Shown one piece after another: positions 1-6,484 of a stretch of DNA of 8,087 bases; position 1 is the first letter of the stretch, and every line of letters begins with the position of its first letter. The notes under the pieces are model-generated. The model was given only the letters and a program-made list of their open reading frames with translations, searched no databases and was not told where the DNA came from. Location: assembly GCA_016286075.1 (NCBI GenBank), contig JAEERZ010000098.1:1-8087 (forward strand). The letters are read 5' to 3'. A program made the translations under genes and the position numbers. Origin of the DNA: Selenomonadaceae bacterium. GTDB taxonomy: Bacteria > Bacillota > Negativicutes > Selenomonadales > Selenomonadaceae.

Positions 1-254
1 CCGTGTCGAAGGAAAAGGCGCTGACGGAGGCATACAAAGCTGTAAAGTCAAAGACGGAAGCGTGCGTGAAAGCCGACGATTACTCGGGCGCAATCGAGGC
101 TCTTTCGGAACTGGCGAAGCCTATCGACGCCTTCTTCGACGCAGTAATGGTCATGGACGAGGATGCGAAAGTGAGGGCGAACCGTCTCGGGCTGCTCAAG
201 TCCATCGACGCGCTGGTGCAGACAGTCGCGGATTTCTCAAAGCTTGTTTTGTAA
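1..254 (+). CDS. glyS: Glycyl-tRNA synthetase beta subunit, C-terminal end (partial)
   Basis: Only the last 83 residues are present; the first whole codon begins at base 3 and the gene starts upstream of the window. GlyS is the beta subunit of the tetrameric (alpha2beta2) glycyl-tRNA synthetase, which charges tRNA-Gly in the cytoplasm. The visible part is the helical DALR-type anticodon-binding region that closes the protein. The run LAKPIDAFFDAVMVMDEDA, followed by RANRLGLLKSID and a final DFSKLVL, is the typical GlyS C-terminus. The frame ends in TAA at 252-254. The alpha subunit (glyQ) would be expected just upstream. No clear U-tract terminator follows; an imperfect inverted repeat at 287-305 is the only candidate. 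The family call is from memory of the conserved tail, not from a search, but the match is strong. Confidence 0.93.
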   Translation, partial: VSKEKALTEAYKAVKSKTEACVKADDYSGAIEALSELAKPIDAFFDAVMVMDEDAKVRANRLGLLKSIDALVQTVADFSKLVL

Positions 255-286
255 AAGAGGAGGCAGTGTTTTTCTGTCGATTGTTA

Positions 287-305
287 CGTCAAGAGCTCTT
301 TGACG
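287..305. repeat. Imperfect inverted repeat between glyS and tRNA-Pro
   Basis: The arms CGTCAA and TTGACG flank the self-complementary AGAGCTCT core, with one extra T breaking perfect symmetry. It sits 33 bp after the glyS stop and 28 bp before the -35 box of the tRNA promoter. It could be a terminator hairpin for glyS without a U tract, or a protein-binding site upstream of the tRNA promoter. The sequence does not decide between these. Confidence 0.35.
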
Positions 306-333
306 CAGCATGGCGGAAAAACTCGGCGGAAGT

Positions 334-362
334 TTGACAAACGCGACGCTTTCGCCTATAAT
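334..362 (+). promoter_or_regulatory. Consensus sigma-70/sigma-A promoter for tRNA-Pro
   Basis: TTGACA lies at 334-339 and TATAAT at 357-362, separated by exactly 17 bp. Both hexamers match the housekeeping consensus at all six positions. Transcription would begin near 368-370, only a few bases before the mature tRNA 5' end at 373, so the leader should be very short. This is the strongest-looking promoter in the window, as expected for a stable RNA gene. Confidence 0.9.
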
Positions 363-372
363 AAATTTCTGT

Positions 373-449
373 CGGGGCGTAGCCCAGTTTGGTAGAGCGC
401 TTCCTTGGGGTGGAAGAGGTCGTCGGTTCAAATCCGGTCGCTCCGACCA
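373..449 (+). tRNA. tRNA-Pro (anticodon GGG)
   Basis: A complete 77-nt cloverleaf can be drawn by hand. The acceptor stem pairs CGGGGCG (373-379) with CGCTCCG (439-445), with one G-U pair, then discriminator A446 and encoded CCA 447-449. The D arm is GCCC/GAGC, the anticodon stem is CTTCC/GGAAG at 400-404 and 412-416, and the T arm has the TTCAAAT loop. The 7-base anticodon loop TTGGGGT puts GGG at 407-409, which reads CCC and CCU proline codons. The gene has its own promoter and terminator, so it is a single-gene unit. Confidence 0.96.
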
Positions 450-464
450 TAATCGACAGCAAAG

Positions 465-494
465 AGACGCATGGAAAGACCGTGCGTCTTTTTT
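465..494 (+). terminator. Intrinsic terminator of tRNA-Pro
   Basis: A 10-bp stem (465-474 with 480-489, one internal T-G wobble) encloses the loop AAAGA and runs directly into a T tract (489-494). Upstream A residues at 461-463 could extend the pairing with the T tract. It lies 15 bases after the CCA end and should separate the tRNA unit from the downstream genes. Confidence 0.9.
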
Positions 495-500
495 GTTTGC

Positions 501-529
501 TTGTCCCGAAAAGGGAAACATGATATATT
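501..529 (+). promoter_or_regulatory. Probable promoter of the membrane protein-hypF operon
   Basis: TTGTCC at 501-506 (4 of 6 consensus bases) and TATATT at 524-529 (5 of 6) are 17 bp apart. They sit in a markedly AT-rich patch (521-553) that stands out from the GC-rich surroundings. A second -10-like TATAAT at 529-534 has no well-spaced -35. The position, just after the tRNA terminator and about 45 bp before the first start codon, fits. The exact hexamers are an inference. Confidence 0.5.
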
Positions 530-574
530 ATAATATTATTGAAGATTATATATGCGGAAGGAGGCGGGCAGTCC

Positions 575-910
575 GTGAAGCAACTGCAATATTTTATTAC
601 GGCTGTATGGGGGATACTCACGCCCGCTTTCGCATTCGACGGCGCGCAGCAGTTGGTGGCCGTGATGAAAAACGGCGCTAATGCGCAAGGGAATCCGACG
701 CCTACAGAATATGTGCTGTTGCTTGTTTTGTCCGCCGGCGGGTGCGTACTGGCATTTTTGCTGTTTAACGCGCTTTTTTCAGCCTTCGCGTTGCCGAAGG
801 ACAAGAAACGGTTTTTGTATTTCATTTTGAACGTGCTGCTATATCTTTTAGCCGTTCCGTTGGGTTGGCTGGCTATGACAATGCTTGTTCCGGCGTTGGG
901 GCTGTTATGA
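575..910 (+). CDS. Small membrane protein of unknown function (111 aa)
   Basis: I do not recognise this protein. The start is taken as GTG at 575 because AAGGAGG (558-564) lies 10 bases before it. A TTG at 539 in the same frame would add 12 residues but lacks a ribosome site. The protein is very hydrophobic. Residues about 6-20 form a short hydrophobic N-terminal segment ending in AFAF. Residues 22-45 are a polar loop, and 46-73 form one clear transmembrane helix. A charged KDKKR turn follows at 75-79, then a long hydrophobic stretch at 80-111 with an internal P95. No catalytic motif is visible. It resembles a 2-3 helix inner-membrane protein, or a secreted-then-anchored one if the first segment is a signal peptide. 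Its stop overlaps the hypF start (ATGA, 907-910), so the two are probably translationally coupled. This suggests, but does not show, a link to hydrogenase maturation. Confidence 0.75.
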   Translation: MKQLQYFITAVWGILTPAFAFDGAQQLVAVMKNGANAQGNPTPTEYVLLLVLSAGGCVLAFLLFNALFSAFALPKDKKRFLYFILNVLLYLLAVPLGWLAMTMLVPALGLL

Positions 911-3189
911 CACGGGAATATCGCGTCTATGGCGTCGTACAGGGTGTGGGGTTCCGCCCGTTCGTGCATCGGTTGGCGGAGACGCACGGGCTGACGGGAT
1001 ACGTCTCGAATAAGGGCTCCTATGTGGAAATTGTTGCGGAGGGAACGAAAGAACATCTCGCTGCGTTTCGACGAGACCTTGTCGGAAAAGCGCCGGAGCG
1101 CGCATCGCTGCTTCATGTGGAAGAGAGGGAGAGGGAGCCGTTCTTGGGCGATAGTTTTTTTATTGCGGAGAGCGAGGCGGCGCGAGGCAGTCGATTCGTT
1201 TCGCCCGACATCGCGATTTGTCCGGCATGCCGAACAGAGCTTTTCGACGAAAATGACCGACGCTATTTGCATCCGTTCATCAACTGTACGGACTGTGGAC
1301 CGCGGCTCACGATTCTTGACGAAATGCCCTATGACAGGGAGCGGACCAGCATGAAGTCCTTCCCAATGTGTACGGCCTGCGCGGCGGAATACCATGACCG
1401 TGCGTCGCGCCGTTACGACGCTCAACCGATTGCCTGCCACGACTGCGGGCCGCAGGTTTATTTGTTAGACGGAACATTACGGGGAGCGGACGCGATTCGG
1501 GCGGTACGCCGGGCGCTCTGCGACGGAAAAATTGCGGCGGTTAAGGGAATCGGCGGATTTCATCTCTGCTGCGACGCGACGAACGAGACAGCAGTGCGTC
1601 TCTTGCGGGAGCGAAAACGTCGCCCGACGAAGCCCTTTGCGGTGATGGTGCGGGATATGGCGGCAGTGGAGCGGGAAGCGATGATACCCGACGCCCTGCG
1701 TGCGATAATGGACGGGCCGGAAAAGCCAATCGTGATTTTGCGGCGGAAAGAAGGAGGAAAAATCGCGCCCGCTGCCGCTCCGGGCAGTCGGCGTGTTGGT
1801 TTGATGCTCCCGTATACGCCGCTTCATCTATTGCTTTTTGATTATCCTGACGGAATTGTCATGCCGGACGCGTTGATCATGACCAGCGGCAATCCGCCCG
1901 GCGCACCGATTTGCCGTACGGACGGCGAAGCACGGGAAACGCTTGCGCCGCTGGCAGACGTGATTTTATCCCATGACCGTAGGATTCGCGTGCGGGCGGA
2001 TGATTCCGTTATGGAGGTTTACGACGGAACGCCGTACATGATTCGGCGCAGCCGGGGCTACGCGCCGCTTCCCCTTTTTTTGCCGCCGCTGGAAAAAGTT
2101 CGGGACGGCGTACTGGCCGTGGGCGGCGAATTGAAAAACACCTTCTGCCTCGGGCAAGGCGGCGTATTCTACCCGTCGGCACATATCGGAGACATGGGAG
2201 ATCTGCGTTCCGTCGAGTGTCTTCGGGAAACGACGGCGCGGATGGCGTCGCTGCTCTCTATTGAGCCGCGCATCGTTGCACATGACTTTCATCCGGCTTA
2301 TAGGACGACGAATTTTGCGAAAACGTTAGGGCTTCCGACAATCGATGTTCAGCATCATCACGCCCATATTGTTTCCTGCATGGCGGAAAACAATTGGACA
2401 GAGCCCGTCATCGGCGTCGCTTTTGACGGGACGGGTTACGGCCCGGACGGAAGTGTTTGGGGCGGCGAACTGTTGCTGGCTGATTATAAAGGCTTCACAA
2501 GACTCGGTTCTATCGATCCGTTTATACAAGCGGGCGGCGAACGGGCAGCGAGAGAAGGCTGGCGAATCGCGACGGGGCTTTTGCAGGGCGAAGATGTCGC
2601 GGGAAGCGCGTTTCGGCTGGGACTGGGCAGTGAGGAAGAAATCGGCGCTCAGTTATTGCTTGTGAAGAATAAAATCAACGCCGTGGTTTCCACCAGCGCG
2701 GGGCGGCTTTTTGATGCGGTCAGCGCGGCGCTGGGGCTTTGTCGGGAATCGACCTTTGAAGGGGAGGCGGCGATGGCGCTGCAATTCGCGGCGGAGGAAT
2801 GGGATTCGGAAGGAGAAGTTTTCACGCTTCCTCCGCTTGGCAGAGCGCAAGACGGGAGATTGCTCTTGCCGACGGTCGCGTTGTTTTCGGAACTCATGAA
2901 CCGGAGGCTTGCGGGAGAAAAAGTGTCCGCATTAGCGGCGGCTTTCCATGCGTCGTTGGCGGCTCTGATTGGAACAGGTTGCCGTGCGGCTCGAGAAAAA
3001 ACGGGCGTTTCGACGGTCGCGCTTTCCGGTGGCGTATTTCAAAATACTTTGCTGCTTCGGCTTGTTGAGGATAATTTGCGTCGCGAAGGTTTTGACGTAC
3101 TTCGTCATCGGTTGATTCCGTCCAATGACGGAGGGCTTTCACTGGGGCAAGCAGTTTGCGCGGCGGCGCGGATGATGGAAAAGGAATAG
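907..3189 (+). CDS. hypF: Carbamoyltransferase HypF, NiFe-hydrogenase maturation
   Basis: HypF uses carbamoyl phosphate and ATP to place a carbamoyl group on the C-terminal cysteine of HypE, the source of the cyanide ligands of the NiFe-hydrogenase active site; it acts in the cytoplasm. All domains are present in a full-length 760-aa protein. Residues 1-90 are an acylphosphatase domain (VQGVGFRPF, R17, N35). Two zinc-finger pairs follow: C105/C108 with C127/C130, and C155/C158 with C177/C180. A YrdC-like domain covers about 190-380 (KGIGGFHLCCDA, KRRPTKPFAVMV). A Kae1-like domain covers about 400-760, with metal-site VQHHHAH (481-487), AFDGTGYGPDGSVWGGE (505-521), LSGGVFQN (706-713) and SNDGGLSLGQ (739-748). 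The ATG at 907 gives the canonical N-terminus. It overlaps the upstream membrane gene by 4 bp and lies 14 bp before a GT9 gene. No other hyp or hydrogenase gene is in the window. Confidence 0.97.
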   Translation: MTREYRVYGVVQGVGFRPFVHRLAETHGLTGYVSNKGSYVEIVAEGTKEHLAAFRRDLVGKAPERASLLHVEEREREPFLGDSFFIAESEAARGSRFVSPDIAICPACRTELFDENDRRYLHPFINCTDCGPRLTILDEMPYDRERTSMKSFPMCTACAAEYHDRASRRYDAQPIACHDCGPQVYLLDGTLRGADAIRAVRRALCDGKIAAVKGIGGFHLCCDATNETAVRLLRERKRRPTKPFAVMVRDMAAVEREAMIPDALRAIMDGPEKPIVILRRKEGGKIAPAAAPGSRRVGLMLPYTPLHLLLFDYPDGIVMPDALIMTSGNPPGAPICRTDGEARETLAPLADVILSHDRRIRVRADDSVMEVYDGTPYMIRRSRGYAPLPLFLPPLEKVRDGVLAVGGELKNTFCLGQGGVFYPSAHIGDMGDLRSVECLRETTARMASLLSIEPRIVAHDFHPAYRTTNFAKTLGLPTIDVQHHHAHIVSCMAENNWTEPVIGVAFDGTGYGPDGSVWGGELLLADYKGFTRLGSIDPFIQAGGERAAREGWRIATGLLQGEDVAGSAFRLGLGSEEEIGAQLLLVKNKINAVVSTSAGRLFDAVSAALGLCRESTFEGEAAMALQFAAEEWDSEGEVFTLPPLGRAQDGRLLLPTVALFSELMNRRLAGEKVSALAAAFHASLAALIGTGCRAAREKTGVSTVALSGGVFQNTLLLRLVEDNLRREGFDVLRHRLIPSNDGGLSLGQAVCAAARMMEKE

Positions 3190-3190
3190 A

Positions 3191-3206
3191 AAGGACGCGT
3201 GGTATG
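3191..3206 (+). promoter_or_regulatory. Ribosome binding site fixing the first GT9 start
   Basis: AAGGA at 3191-3195 is 8 bases before ATG 3204. The reading frame is open further upstream, to an ATG at 3156 inside hypF. That longer form would add 16 residues unlike GT9 N-termini, so 3204 is the better start. No promoter is evident in the 14-bp gap, which implies read-through from hypF. Confidence 0.7.
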
Positions 3207-4253
3207 GACGCGGAAACCATTAAAAAAATCCTTGTGATTGACCTTGCGTTCATCGGCGACGTGATCCTTGCGACACCGACGATGCGCGCGCTGAAAGCTC
3301 GTTTTCCAAAGGCGAGTCTGACGATGCTGACAATACCGTTGACGGCGGAGGTTGCGGCAATGAACCCTTATGTGGACGAGGTGTTGGTCTACGACAAGCG
3401 CGGCAAAGATAAAGGGCTTTTCGGCATGTGGCGCATGGCGCGTCGGCTTGTGCCGCTCGGCTTCGACCTTTGCGTTTCGATGAATTTTGCGCTGCGCGGC
3501 GCGGTGGTGGCTTGGCTGGCAGGAATTCCAAACCGTCTCGGTTACGATGCGCAGCATGCGGGTTGGTTCCTGACGCTGGTTGCGTCTCATCGACGCGACG
3601 GAATCAAGCATGAGACGCTGAACCATTTGGAGGTCTTGCGTCCTCTGGGGATCGACGAAAAAAATACGGATACGTCGCTTTCGATGAAAGTGCCGGAGAG
3701 TGCGAAGGAAAGTCTTGCGGAAAAAAGTAAAGTGCGCCATATTCCACAGGACGGATATCTCGTTCTTTGTCCGGTAGGCAGTTACGTTCGAAAAAATCTG
3801 TCGTTGGCGACGGCGGCGCATGTCGTTCGACATTTTAGCCAGCGGAAGCCGATCTTTTTGATTGGCAGCGCAGCGGAGGCAAACCAGCTTGAGGAAATAG
3901 CTCGGTTGGCGAATCTGCCGCGAAACAACGTGTTGGCGGGTGCGTTGACACTTTCCGAATTGGCGGCGTTTCTTGAAAATGCGTCGTGCCTGATTACCGT
4001 CGACACCGGACCGCTCCACATTGCGCAGGCCGTCGGCTGCCGGACCGTCGCGATATTCGGCCCGACCGATCCCGTTGTTTGGGGACCGCGCGGCGAAACG
4101 GACGAGGTACTTTATTACAGGACAGACTGCTCTCCCTGCTGGGGCAAGGGGAAATGCGAGAAGCGCATGGTTTGCATTGAAGGCACGACGGCGAGGGAGA
4201 TCATCAAGGCTGTCGAGCACTCATCTTGCTTACGGAATACGGATAAGCTATAA
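3204..4253 (+). CDS. Glycosyltransferase family 9, LPS heptosyltransferase-like (first copy)
   Basis: This 349-aa protein belongs to GT9, the family of ADP-heptose:LPS heptosyltransferases (WaaC/WaaF/WaaQ), which add heptose to the inner core at the cytoplasmic face of the inner membrane. The N-terminal Rossmann half opens with KKILVIDLAFIGDVILATP; D19 of the GD pair matches the WaaC catalytic aspartate. The C-terminal nucleotide-sugar half carries VDTGPLHIAQAVG (266-278) and FGPTDPVVWGP (285-295). Near the end is a cysteine set, C309, C312, C318 and C324, in the place where the next gene product has a similar set. The loop expected to carry a K-R-W-type donor motif reads VGSYVRKNLS (191-200) here, so K197 remains but the aromatic residue does not. 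Specificity (heptosyltransferase I, II, III or another sugar) cannot be assigned. It follows hypF by 14 bp and precedes a second GT9 gene by 33 bp. Confidence 0.9.
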   Translation: MDAETIKKILVIDLAFIGDVILATPTMRALKARFPKASLTMLTIPLTAEVAAMNPYVDEVLVYDKRGKDKGLFGMWRMARRLVPLGFDLCVSMNFALRGAVVAWLAGIPNRLGYDAQHAGWFLTLVASHRRDGIKHETLNHLEVLRPLGIDEKNTDTSLSMKVPESAKESLAEKSKVRHIPQDGYLVLCPVGSYVRKNLSLATAAHVVRHFSQRKPIFLIGSAAEANQLEEIARLANLPRNNVLAGALTLSELAAFLENASCLITVDTGPLHIAQAVGCRTVAIFGPTDPVVWGPRGETDEVLYYRTDCSPCWGKGKCEKRMVCIEGTTAREIIKAVEHSSCLRNTDKL

Positions 4254-4254
4254 T
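4226..4254 (+). promoter_or_regulatory. Possible internal promoter before the second GT9 gene
   Basis: A perfect TATAAT at 4249-4254 overlaps the stop codon of the first GT9 gene. TTGCTT (3 of 6) lies at 4226-4231, exactly 17 bp upstream. Transcription would start near 4261, about 25 bases before ATG 4287, leaving room for the AAGGAGA site at 4274-4280. The surrounding bases (4247-4262) are AT-rich compared with the genes. The -35 is weak, so this is a candidate only. Confidence 0.45.
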
Positions 4255-4286
4255 AATAGAAATTGTGTGGTGGAAGGAGAGACGGC

Positions 4287-5420
4287 ATGGCGGCGGATTA
4301 CCGAAATATTCTCGTAATCAATTTAATGCACATCGGTGATCTGATGCTTGTCACCCCCGTGTTGCGCACGCTTCGGGCTAATTATCCGTCGGCGCGGCTG
4401 ACGCTTCTTGCGGATAAGAAACTGCGTGATCTTGTGGAGTTTAATCCGCATATTGATGAATGTATGTTGATCGACAAAAAAGGACGAGACGATCATCTCG
4501 GCTCGTTTTTTCGTTTTATACTCGGCGTTCGCAGAAAGAATTTCGATCTCGTAATCAATCTGCACCGCAATGAGCGCGCGTCGGCTATCGCGGCGTTTTC
4601 CGGCGCAAAGCGTATTGTCGGATATTCAAAACCCGGATTTTCACTTTTTTTCGATGAGGTCTTGCCGAACAAAAAAGCCGTTATGCATCAAATCCATTCG
4701 CATTTCGAGGTCTTGACGAAGGCCTGCGGCGTTACACGTATTGACGACGGCGGCCTTGAAATGGAAATCCCGCCGGGCATGGATGATGAAGCAGCGCGGC
4801 TTTGGCGCGAGAATTTCCCGGAGGGACAGAAGGTCGTCGCGTTTAATATCGGCGCGAGTTGGCCGACGAAGAGATGGCTGGATGAATATTTTGCCGAATG
4901 CGCGGACAGGCTTGTCGAGCGCGGTTACGGCGTTGCGTTTTACGGCGGGCCGATGGATGAGGAAATGGTGCGGGATTGTCTCGCGAAAATGAAGCATAAG
5001 GACAGCGACGCTGTGCGTGTGTTTACGGGAAAATTGTCGTTGGGCGTGTTGGCGGGGATGCTTCGTCGTTCCGTTTTGTTCCTGACCACGGATTCTGGGC
5101 CGATGCATGTCGGCGTTGCGATGAATATGCCGGTTGTCACGATGTTCGGTTCCTCGCCGGTGCCGGGTTTTTATCCGTATGACGCGAAGGACGTGCTGGT
5201 TAAGACGCCGGAGCCGTGCCATCCTTGCGGCATCCATATCTGTCCGAAAAAGGGCGACGACTACATGGCCTGCATGAAGAAAATTCCCGTGGACGTGGTC
5301 ATGCACTATGTGGACGAGCTTTTGGAGGAGTTCGGGAACTGCGTGGGCACATGGCCGTCGCACTATGGGAAGTATGAATGCCGCGTAATTGATTTGGCGG
5401 AAGAGGAGCGCGAGGCATGA
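4287..5420 (+). CDS. Glycosyltransferase family 9, heptosyltransferase II (WaaF)-like
   Basis: This 377-aa GT9 enzyme probably transfers heptose from ADP-heptose to the LPS inner core. The start at ATG 4287 is set by AAGGAGA (4274-4280), 6 bases upstream; an in-frame ATG at 4263 has no such site. The N-terminus NILVINLMHIGDLMLVTP has the catalytic-type D18. The donor-side motif IGASWPTKRWLDEYF (188-202) carries K195 and W197 as in WaaF-type enzymes. TTDSGPMHVGVA (267-278) and FGSSPVPGFYP (287-297) complete the GT9 signature. A cysteine set, C311, C314, C319 and C329, follows. The tail beyond about residue 345 is longer than in the first copy and holds two more cysteines (C352, C365). The order of motifs matches the preceding gene throughout, so the two are probably old tandem paralogues. 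The stop overlaps the next start (ATGA, 5417-5420). The exact acceptor is unknown. Confidence 0.91.
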   Translation: MAADYRNILVINLMHIGDLMLVTPVLRTLRANYPSARLTLLADKKLRDLVEFNPHIDECMLIDKKGRDDHLGSFFRFILGVRRKNFDLVINLHRNERASAIAAFSGAKRIVGYSKPGFSLFFDEVLPNKKAVMHQIHSHFEVLTKACGVTRIDDGGLEMEIPPGMDDEAARLWRENFPEGQKVVAFNIGASWPTKRWLDEYFAECADRLVERGYGVAFYGGPMDEEMVRDCLAKMKHKDSDAVRVFTGKLSLGVLAGMLRRSVLFLTTDSGPMHVGVAMNMPVVTMFGSSPVPGFYPYDAKDVLVKTPEPCHPCGIHICPKKGDDYMACMKKIPVDVVMHYVDELLEEFGNCVGTWPSHYGKYECRVIDLAEEEREA

Positions 5421-6484
5421 AAATCATTCAGGTCGCCCACGCTTTGCATCCGACGGACGCGGCGAGCCGTCAGCTTCTGAATATGGATAAAATTTTACAG
5501 GAGCTCGGTTATGAAACGAAGATGTATGCCCATCGGCTTGACGAGAGTCTTGCGGGGCGCGTCGGCCTGATGGGGGATTTTTCCGCCGAGCCGGAGGATA
5601 TAGTCATCTATCATATGACGACGGGGACTTCGTTTAATCGTTGGGTATGGAATTATCCACGAAAAATCGCGCTTTTTTATCATAATATCACACCCGCGCG
5701 GTATTTCTTCGGCAACGCATGGGGGTCTTGGATAAAATGCTTACGCGGTCGGCATGATTTGAAAAGGATAGCGAGAAATACTTTTTTCGCGTGGGGTGCC
5801 AGTGAATATTCAAGGCGTGAGCTGGAAGCGGTCGGTATCGAGCGAACGGCGGTACTGCCGATTGTGGTGGAGCCGGAAACTTACACAGGACGAGGCGAGG
5901 ACGAGGCGGTGCTTCGTTATAACGACGGTCGGCTGAATTTGCTCGTCGTCGGACGGGGAGTGCCGCATAAAAAGCAGGATGAGGCGATTGAGGCCGCCGC
6001 TTGGTATCGGGATAATATTTCATCGGATATTCGACTTGTAATTATTGGTAATATCAAGCCAAGCTATGAAAAGAAACTCCATGATCTCGTCAAAAAGCAT
6101 GGCATGGAGGAAAACGTTCTGTTCACTGGGCAGGTTTCGGACGAGGCGCTTTGCACTTGGTATCGGATCGCGGACGGGCTTCTCTGTTTGTCCGAACACG
6201 AGGGGTTTTGCGTGCCGCTGGTTGAGGCGATGATTTTCGGGCTTCCGATTTTTGCAAAGCCCGCAGCAGCCGTGCCCGAGACGTTGGGGGGGGCAGGCGT
6301 GCTGCTTTCTGATACGTCGCCTGCGGGTGTTGCCGATACGGTGCGCCAGACTTTGACGGACGAATTGGCGTTGGCGCGGCTCAAAAAAGGCAGGGCGGAG
6401 CGTTTGGATGCCTTTTCACCGGGAAAAGTGAAAGAGCGCCTTGCAGAGGATATGAAGGAGATTGTTCGTTTATGGCAAGCATGA
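5417..6484 (+). CDS. Glycosyltransferase family 4 (GT-B fold), probable LPS core
   Basis: This 355-aa protein has the layout of GT4 retaining glycosyltransferases. The N-terminal acceptor half starts MKIIQVAHALHPTDAASRQL and includes FYHNITPARYF (87-97). The C-terminal donor half has VVGRGVPHKKQDEAIEAA (177-194), FTGQVSDEAL (236-245) and the family EX7E motif in SEHEGFCVPLVEAM (E262 and E270). There is no signal peptide or membrane helix, so it should act in the cytoplasm or at the inner face of the inner membrane. It begins within the stop of the GT9 gene (ATGA) and its end overlaps the kinase gene by 13 bp, so it is surely co-translated with LPS genes. The sugar added cannot be read from sequence. 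An unusual G8 run lies at 6286-6293, coding for G291-G292; one base gained or lost there would end the protein at 6312 or 6356. Confidence 0.9.
   Translation: MKIIQVAHALHPTDAASRQLLNMDKILQELGYETKMYAHRLDESLAGRVGLMGDFSAEPEDIVIYHMTTGTSFNRWVWNYPRKIALFYHNITPARYFFGNAWGSWIKCLRGRHDLKRIARNTFFAWGASEYSRRELEAVGIERTAVLPIVVEPETYTGRGEDEAVLRYNDGRLNLLVVGRGVPHKKQDEAIEAAAWYRDNISSDIRLVIIGNIKPSYEKKLHDLVKKHGMEENVLFTGQVSDEALCTWYRIADGLLCLSEHEGFCVPLVEAMIFGLPIFAKPAAAVPETLGGAGVLLSDTSPAGVADTVRQTLTDELALARLKKGRAERLDAFSPGKVKERLAEDMKEIVRLWQA
6286..6293 (+). repeat. G8 homopolymer tract inside the GT4 gene
   Basis: Eight consecutive G residues lie in the coding strand, just after the EX7E motif region. By hand translation, a +1 change reaches TGA at 6310-6312 and a -1 change reaches TGA at 6354-6356. 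Either product loses roughly the last 45-65 native residues. In Campylobacter and Neisseria similar G tracts in surface glycosyltransferase genes cause phase variation. Whether it varies here is not known. Confidence 0.95.

Noticed and set aside
237..521. Minus-strand 94-aa reading frame over the tRNA region
   Set aside because: It contains the RPDLNRRPLPPQGSALPNWA-type string that arises from translating the reverse strand of a tRNA gene and appears widely as a false protein. It also spans the promoter and terminator.
539..574. TTG start at 539 for the membrane protein
   Set aside because: It has no Shine-Dalgarno site and lies at the edge of the -10 region, whereas GTG 575 is 10 bases after AAGGAGG.
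289..1440. Minus-strand 383-aa reading frame
   Set aside because: It is long but runs antisense across the tRNA, the membrane gene and the start of hypF, and includes the tRNA-derived GATGFEPTTSSTPR-type artefact. It has no protein-like motif.
907..3189. HypF as a carbamoyltransferase that decorates LPS sugars
   Set aside because: The location next to LPS genes and the known O-carbamoyltransferase relatives of the Kae1/YrdC module made this tempting. But the acylphosphatase domain, both zinc-finger pairs and all HypF signatures are intact, so the normal hydrogenase role is far more likely.
3105..4220. Minus-strand 371-aa reading frame
   Set aside because: It lies wholly antisense to the end of hypF and the first GT9 gene, is rich in Arg/His/Gln as GC-rich shadows are, and has no recognisable domain.
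4641..5363. Minus-strand 240-aa reading frame
   Set aside because: It is antisense to the clearly coding WaaF-like gene, with Arg/His-rich composition typical of a shadow frame.
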